DNA of 19,170 nt from CTSoil-075 sp964292325 (GTDB taxonomy: Bacteria; Bacillota; Negativicutes; DSM-13327). Shown piece after piece: positions 15,056-19,170 of this stretch. The position numbers and the translations under genes are program-made. The notes beneath the pieces are model-generated. The model was not told the DNA's origin, ran no database searches, and worked only from the letters and a program-made list of their open reading frames with translations. Every line of letters begins with the position of its first letter. The first letter of the stretch is position 1. The stretch is from the NCBI GenBank assembly GCA_964292325.1, contig CAXYVG010000073.1, forward strand, positions 1 through 19,170, written 5' to 3'.

Positions 15056-15835
15056 TTATGCTTTAAAAAAGTTTGTAATGCCTTGGAAAATGCTTTCGGC
15101 TATTTTGACTCGGCCATCGGTACTAGAGAGCAGTACCTCTTCTTCAGGATTTGAGATAAAGGCTACTTCTAGTAAGATAGCGGTCATTTTGGTATAGCGA
15201 ATGACATAAAAACTAGCAAAATGTATAGCGCGATCTTTTGTGCCTAACTCTGATACCACATTTTTCTGGATGCAAGTAGCCAATTTTATAGAATCTATAT
15301 CTCCGTAATGAAATGTCGTTGTTCCCATTGCTGTGTTGCTGGTAAAGGAATCATTGTGTATACTAATGAAGATATCAGCGTTACCATCCTTGGCGATGGC
15401 TACGCGTGCACCTAACTCTTCACTCATTGATGAGTCAGAGGTAGATACATTGCGGTCGGTATCTCTAGTCAGTAAAACAGTTGCACCATTACTTTCTAAC
15501 ATATCTCGAAGAAGCAATGTGATTTGTAATGTATTATCTTTTTCCATTGTTCCAGATGGTCCGATTGCACCTGTATCATTACCGCCGTGACCAGCATCAA
15601 GGCAGATGATTTTACCTAGTAGACGATTGCTTTCGGGTTCATCTATTTTTGGAGTGGGACGATCTAAGGGAGTGGAGGCAACATAATCTTGGGAATAGAT
15701 ATAAACAATTTCATTGGCAGTATCATATGTGATTCGCCAATGAAGAGTTTGCGACATGGCTTTGAGAGTCATTAGTAAATCTCTGCTAACCCGGACATTA
15801 ACAGGTACTTTTTGTCCATCTATGACTATCCGCAT
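15056..15835 (-). CDS. N-acetylmuramoyl-L-alanine amidase (Amidase_3) with N-terminal small domain
   Basis: A 259-aa zinc hydrolase that cleaves the amide between N-acetylmuramic acid and L-alanine of peptidoglycan stem peptides. The catalytic domain (about 74-259) has all four key residues: His83 (LDAGHGG), Glu98 (MEKDN), His160 (SIHND) and Glu223 (LLEVAF). The first 50 residues form a small domain like the copper-amine-oxidase-N-type fold found in Firmicutes wall enzymes. A Pro-rich linker follows. The start ATG 15835 has AAGGAAGGTG upstream. No signal peptide is present, which is odd for a wall enzyme. It is divergent from the radical SAM operon. Confidence 0.93.
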   Translation of the reverse strand: MRIVIDGQKVPVNVRVSRDLLMTLKAMSQTLHWRITYDTANEIVYIYSQDYVASTPLDRPTPKIDEPESNRLLGKIICLDAGHGGNDTGAIGPSGTMEKDNTLQITLLLRDMLESNGATVLLTRDTDRNVSTSDSSMSEELGARVAIAKDGNADIFISIHNDSFTSNTAMGTTTFHYGDIDSIKLATCIQKNVVSELGTKDRAIHFASFYVIRYTKMTAILLEVAFISNPEEEVLLSSTDGRVKIAESIFQGITNFFKA

Positions 15836-15872
15836 TATTGCACCTTCCTTTAAAGGCTATTTTAGTTTATAG

Positions 15873-15900
15873 TATTCACTAGGCTAGTAGGTGGTGAATA
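15873..15900. repeat. Small inverted repeat in the divergent intergenic region
   Basis: TATTCAC (15873-15879) and GTGAATA (15894-15900) are perfect 7-bp arms, 14 bp apart, between the divergent amidase and radical SAM genes. It might be an operator for either gene. With such short arms in AT-rich DNA, chance is quite possible. Confidence 0.25.
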
Positions 15901-15983
15901 TTGCTTCTATATAGCGAGATAAAGAGAATAAAAGAATCAAAATAGGAAAGATTATATATGAATTTATATGGGGTGATTTTATA

Positions 15984-17753
15984 ATGAAAGTAGTTTTATC
16001 AACATTAAACGCAAAATTTATCCATTCGTCATTGGCTTTAAAATATCTTGAAGCTGTTTGCCGGTCAGTATGTCCTGAAGTTGTTAGTAAGGAATATACA
16101 ATTAATAATGAATTACTTCATATTGTAAGTGATATTTATAGCTTGCAACCAGCTGTTATAGGTCTGGCATGCTATATTTGGAATGTGGATATGACTCTTA
16201 AAGTAGCAAATTTACTAAAAAAAGTATTGCCGAACCTGATTGTTGTATTGGGCGGACCTGAGGTTTCTTATGATGCAATCGATATTATGAAAAAATATGA
16301 TTGTGTAGATTATATTGTACAAGGGGAAGGGGAGACTACCTTACCGGCATTATTAACGGCACTTCACTCTGATGCACCTGTCGAGGGTATTGCAGGTCTT
16401 GCTTATCGACAAAATAGGGAAATTATTGGTGGTGATCCACAGGTTATTCCTGATTTGGATACCATTCCTTTTCCTTATTGTGATGAAGATATAGAGAAAC
16501 TAAATAATAAAATTATCTATTACGAAAGCACTAGAGGTTGTCCTTTTTCCTGTAGCTATTGCTTATCAAGTGCTACGCAGGGTGTGCGATTTTTTAGCTT
16601 ATCAAGAGTATATAGTGATTTAACGTTTTTTGTAAAACATAATGTAAGGCAAGTGAAATTTGTTGACCGTACATTTAATGCGCGTAAAGAACATTATTTA
16701 CCGATATTACGTTTTTTGGCTAAACAAGATTGTCGCACTAATTTTCATTTTGAAATTGCGGCGGATGTGTTAGACGATGAGGTATTAGAATTTTTAAAAG
16801 AGGTACCAGTTGGTCGGTTTCAATTTGAAATTGGTATTCAATCGACTTATGAACCGACTCTTCGTGAAATTTCTAGGAAAAATAATTGGGCAACTATTGT
16901 AGATTATGTTACGAGGATTATTTCCTATCAAAATATTCATGTGCATCTAGATCTGATTGTTGGGCTGCCTAAAGAAAACTACGCGCGTTTTGGTCAGTCT
17001 TTTAATGATGTATATCAGCTTAAACCTCATATGCTACAAATTGGATTTTTGAAAATGCTAAAAGGTTCTGGTATTAGAAATCATATTCATGAGAATCGTT
17101 ACATATTTCTCGATGATGCACCATATGAAGTTTTAGCAAATAATTGTTTAACTTATGGAGAGGTTCGTAAGCTTAAAATTTTAGAAGAAGTGTTTAATCA
17201 AGTGTATAATACAGGGAGATTTCAGTGTACGCTACAGTTTTTAATAACCTTACATGGTAATGATGCATTTGCTTTTTATCATGATTTAGCTACTTATTGG
17301 GAAGAACATGATTTACATGTAGTCGCTCATAGTAGTAAGTCATTGTATAAATATATAATGGATTTTAGCCATGTTTATCATGAACAAGAATGTGAAGTGA
17401 TCGAGGAGTTTTTGAAGTTCGATGCTCTAATGAGTGAAAAAGGAGCAGTTCGTCCAGAATTTTTATCATGGAATAAAGATATTTGGGCCAAAGAAAAGGG
17501 GAATTTTTGGAGTCATCATCAGCAAGTGCGTAAGTATTTGCCAGATTATACGTTTACAACCTGGCGAGATGTTAATAAAAAGTATCATATTGAAGTGTTT
17601 GCTATCGATATACCTAAATATCAGCAGTCGGGTAAGATTGTATATAATAAGACGGTTCTGTTATTTTCCTATGATCAAGTAAATGTGATGTATCAATCTC
17701 TTGACCATCATGGTTTTTGGGAAGCTCAGAGGTGTGAATCCGATGCGTTATAA
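15984..17753 (+). CDS. B12-binding-type radical SAM protein (DUF4080-like)
   Basis: A 589-aa cytoplasmic protein. Residues 1-150 form a cobalamin-binding-like Rossmann fold (VVLSTLNAKFIHSSLALKYLEA, VVLGGPEVS, VQGEGE). The radical SAM core starts near 176 with the cluster motif CPFSCSYC (Cys186, Cys190, Cys193), which coordinates a 4Fe-4S cluster and cleaves S-adenosylmethionine. The core contains VKFVDRTFN and LIVGLPKE. The C-terminal about 150 residues look like the DUF4080 domain found behind such cores. The classical DxHxxG cobalamin motif is not evident, so B12 may not be bound. GGGGTG lies about 8 nt before ATG 15984. It overlaps the next radical SAM gene by 11 nt. The substrate is unknown. 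Confidence 0.92.
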   Translation: MKVVLSTLNAKFIHSSLALKYLEAVCRSVCPEVVSKEYTINNELLHIVSDIYSLQPAVIGLACYIWNVDMTLKVANLLKKVLPNLIVVLGGPEVSYDAIDIMKKYDCVDYIVQGEGETTLPALLTALHSDAPVEGIAGLAYRQNREIIGGDPQVIPDLDTIPFPYCDEDIEKLNNKIIYYESTRGCPFSCSYCLSSATQGVRFFSLSRVYSDLTFFVKHNVRQVKFVDRTFNARKEHYLPILRFLAKQDCRTNFHFEIAADVLDDEVLEFLKEVPVGRFQFEIGIQSTYEPTLREISRKNNWATIVDYVTRIISYQNIHVHLDLIVGLPKENYARFGQSFNDVYQLKPHMLQIGFLKMLKGSGIRNHIHENRYIFLDDAPYEVLANNCLTYGEVRKLKILEEVFNQVYNTGRFQCTLQFLITLHGNDAFAFYHDLATYWEEHDLHVVAHSSKSLYKYIMDFSHVYHEQECEVIEEFLKFDALMSEKGAVRPEFLSWNKDIWAKEKGNFWSHHQQVRKYLPDYTFTTWRDVNKKYHIEVFAIDIPKYQQSGKIVYNKTVLLFSYDQVNVMYQSLDHHGFWEAQRCESDAL

Positions 17754-18690
17754 TATTTATTCAGAACATCTTAGAGAGCGTTATGGGGCAAAAGTGTATA
17801 AGTTACCTGTTAGTTTACCCGTTACCTGTCCTAATCGTGATGGTACGTGTGGAAGTGGTGGTTGCGTTTTTTGTGGTGAAATTGGTGCAGGTTATGAAAA
17901 CCTACCAGCTTCGATGACAGTTGAAATGCAAATTGCTGCCAATCGGATACATATTGCAGCGAAATATAAAGCAAAAAAATTTATTCCGTACTTTCAAAAT
18001 TTCAGTAATACGTATTTGCCGATTCAGCAGCTGAAGCAATATATAGAAGAAGCTTGTCAAGAAGATGTAGTGAGTATTGCGCTCGCAACTCGTCCTGATT
18101 GTGTAAATGACGAATATTTAGAAATGTTAGCAGAGGTTAGTGCGTCGAAAGGAGTCGACATCAGTATAGAGCTAGGACTGCAAACGGTTAACTATCATTC
18201 ACTGCAGAAAATAAATCGAGGCCATACATTAGCGGAGTTTATTGATGCAGTACTACGCATTAAGCGGTATAAGATGGAAGTATGCGCTCATATTATACTG
18301 AACTTGCCTTGGGATGATGAACTTGATGTAATAGAAAGTGCCAAAATTTTATCGGCTATGGGTGTGGATCAGGTAAAGTTACATGCACTTTATATTGTTA
18401 AAGATACGCAAATGGCTGATTGGTATCAAAATGGTGAGATATCTCTCATTAGCAAAGAGGAATATATAGAAAGAGTTGTTACATTTCTAGAATATCTTCA
18501 TCCTGATATTGTGGTACAACGTTTAATTGGACGAGCACCAGAAGCCAATACTTTATTTACAAACTGGCAGACGGGTTGGTGGAAAATTCGTGATGCGATT
18601 GAACAAATCTTAGTAGAACGCGATACTTGCCAGGGAAAATGCTGTACGTATTTAAATGGCAGTGCGGTACAAAAATTTTTGCATGTATAA
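17743..18690 (+). CDS. Radical SAM protein, YhcC/TIGR01212 family
   Basis: A 315-aa radical SAM protein. The family's unusual cluster motif is near the N-terminus: Cys29, Cys41 and Cys44 in CPNRDGTCGSGGCVFC. An additional Cys36 occurs where family members usually have Lys. Other features are YFQNFSNTYLP and the C-terminal HALYIVKDTQMADWY. Length fits the family (about 300 aa). ATG 17743 is preferred over an in-frame start 42 nt upstream because GAGGTG lies 8 nt before it. It overlaps the end of the previous gene by 11 nt, indicating coupled translation. The function of the family is not settled; proposals include tRNA-related or ribosome-related chemistry. The strand and overlap argue for a shared job with its partner. 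Confidence 0.93.
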   Translation: MRYNIYSEHLRERYGAKVYKLPVSLPVTCPNRDGTCGSGGCVFCGEIGAGYENLPASMTVEMQIAANRIHIAAKYKAKKFIPYFQNFSNTYLPIQQLKQYIEEACQEDVVSIALATRPDCVNDEYLEMLAEVSASKGVDISIELGLQTVNYHSLQKINRGHTLAEFIDAVLRIKRYKMEVCAHIILNLPWDDELDVIESAKILSAMGVDQVKLHALYIVKDTQMADWYQNGEISLISKEEYIERVVTFLEYLHPDIVVQRLIGRAPEANTLFTNWQTGWWKIRDAIEQILVERDTCQGKCCTYLNGSAVQKFLHV

Positions 18691-18784
18691 TCCATCCGAT
18701 TCATTAAATTTCTTATTTACAAGAAGCGTAATTATTGATAGAATAAACCTTGTGATTTTAAAAATAGAGGTGTAGTTTTTAAAA

Positions 18785-18940
18785 ATGGAAAAGATAGAAT
18801 TATTGTCTCGTATTCGCAAATTGTCATCTGTAGTACATGGTTGTGATCTAGCTGAATATAACTTGCCAGAAGAAAGCATTGCAGAAATGCACCGAGTATT
18901 AGATGAGCTAAGTGAAAAGTATATTTCAGCATATTGTTAA
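18785..18940 (+). CDS. Small helical protein, 51 aa
   Basis: A complete ORF starting MEKIELLSRIRKLSSVVHG and ending EKYISAYC. It is acidic, helical and soluble, with two predicted helices around a short polar turn. GAGGTG is about 12 nt upstream, a long spacing, so initiation may be modest. It is followed after about 36 bp by a hairpin terminator, consistent with a real independent transcript. No family is recognised. The balanced amino-acid use, start, Shine-Dalgarno and terminator all favour a genuine small gene. Confidence 0.65.
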   Translation: MEKIELLSRIRKLSSVVHGCDLAEYNLPEESIAEMHRVLDELSEKYISAYC

Positions 18941-18976
18941 TGATATATGAGTGTCAGTAAAGACTAAAGTAAATGG

Positions 18977-19010
18977 CGATCATATTAGAAAGCTAATATG
19001 ATCGTTTCTG
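18977..19010 (+). terminator. Terminator after the 51-aa gene
   Basis: CGATCATATTAG (18977-18988) and CTAATATGATCG (18993-19004) form a perfect 12-bp stem with an AAAG loop, followed by a T-rich stretch. It closes the small gene's transcript and insulates the promoters just downstream. Confidence 0.8.
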
Positions 19011-19050
19011 TTTTATTTCGGAGTATTTTGAAAAAAACAAGAAAAAAAGA

Positions 19051-19080
19051 TTGACATAACTTAATATAATATGTTAATAT
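19051..19080 (+). promoter_or_regulatory. Outward promoter P1 at window end
   Basis: TTGACA (19051-19056), an 18-bp spacer and TAATAT (19075-19080), in a highly AT-rich context with an upstream A-tract that could act as an UP-like element. Confidence 0.65.
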
Positions 19081-19122
19081 AAACGAGTTGCCGATGACGA
19101 CAATGAAAAATGAAATAAAATA

Positions 19123-19151
19123 TTGACATGGTACCATAGATGTGTTAATAT
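19123..19151 (+). promoter_or_regulatory. Outward promoter P2 at window end
   Basis: TTGACA (19123-19128), an ideal 17-bp spacer and TAATAT (19146-19151). It lies 72 bp after P1 with a shared GTTAATAT around the -10 box, so the pair looks duplicated. The gene it drives begins outside the window. Confidence 0.75.
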
Positions 19152-19170
19152 AGTTGTCGGTTGCAATAAA

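Overview
The window is ordinary-looking chromosome from a low-GC Gram-positive-type bacterium. Most likely it is a Negativicutes/Sporomusaceae relative (Pelosinus- or Sporomusa-like). That placement is inferred from the AT-rich sequence, strong GGAGG-type ribosome binding sites, frequent TTG starts, TTGACA/TATAAT promoters and the protein families present. No rRNA or other taxonomic marker is available to prove it.

Layout. (1) 1-1254 is a poorly conserved region: one unrecognised soluble protein, about 450 bp of non-coding repeats, and what looks like the 3' end of a tRNA (a T-arm-like stretch and CCA) without its 5' half. (2) 1255-3475 (minus strand) is a NitT/TauT-type ABC importer operon (lipoprotein, permease, ATPase). 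The ATPase is cut off just after its Q-loop, next to the tRNA-like remnant, so this copy should not work alone. (3) 3605-4666 (plus) holds an unknown protein built from two copies of one domain, followed by a stand-alone CheY-like receiver. (4) 4702-5328 is a five-tRNA operon (Asp, Phe, Gly, Cys, Leu) with two near-perfect tandem promoters and a terminator. (5) 5360-8082 has a nested palindrome, a small exported protein (minus), a 514-aa unknown protein with a possible C-terminal helix-turn-helix, and a zinc-ribbon membrane protein.

(6) 8089-10017 (minus) is glutamine-dependent NAD+ synthetase. (7) 10133-12952 (plus) runs YbaK-type aminoacyl-tRNA deacylase, a stand-alone B3/B4 tRNA-editing-like protein, then threonine synthase. 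(8) 13037-15835 (minus) holds oligoendopeptidase F and a zinc N-acetylmuramoyl-L-alanine amidase with no visible signal peptide. (9) 15984-18690 (plus) is a pair of overlapping radical SAM genes (a B12-binding type and a YhcC/TIGR01212 type). (10) The end carries a 51-aa small protein gene, a terminator and two tandem promoters pointing out of the window, probably toward a highly expressed (perhaps stable RNA) operon.

I found no CRISPR array, intact transposon, prophage or clear defence system. The most unusual material is the junction at about 870-1590 (tRNA-end fragment, diverged second copy of part of it, iterated inverted repeats and a decapitated transporter operon), which reads as an old recombination or integration scar. 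Also worth a look are the adjacent YbaK and B3/B4 genes and the unclassified 514-aa protein.
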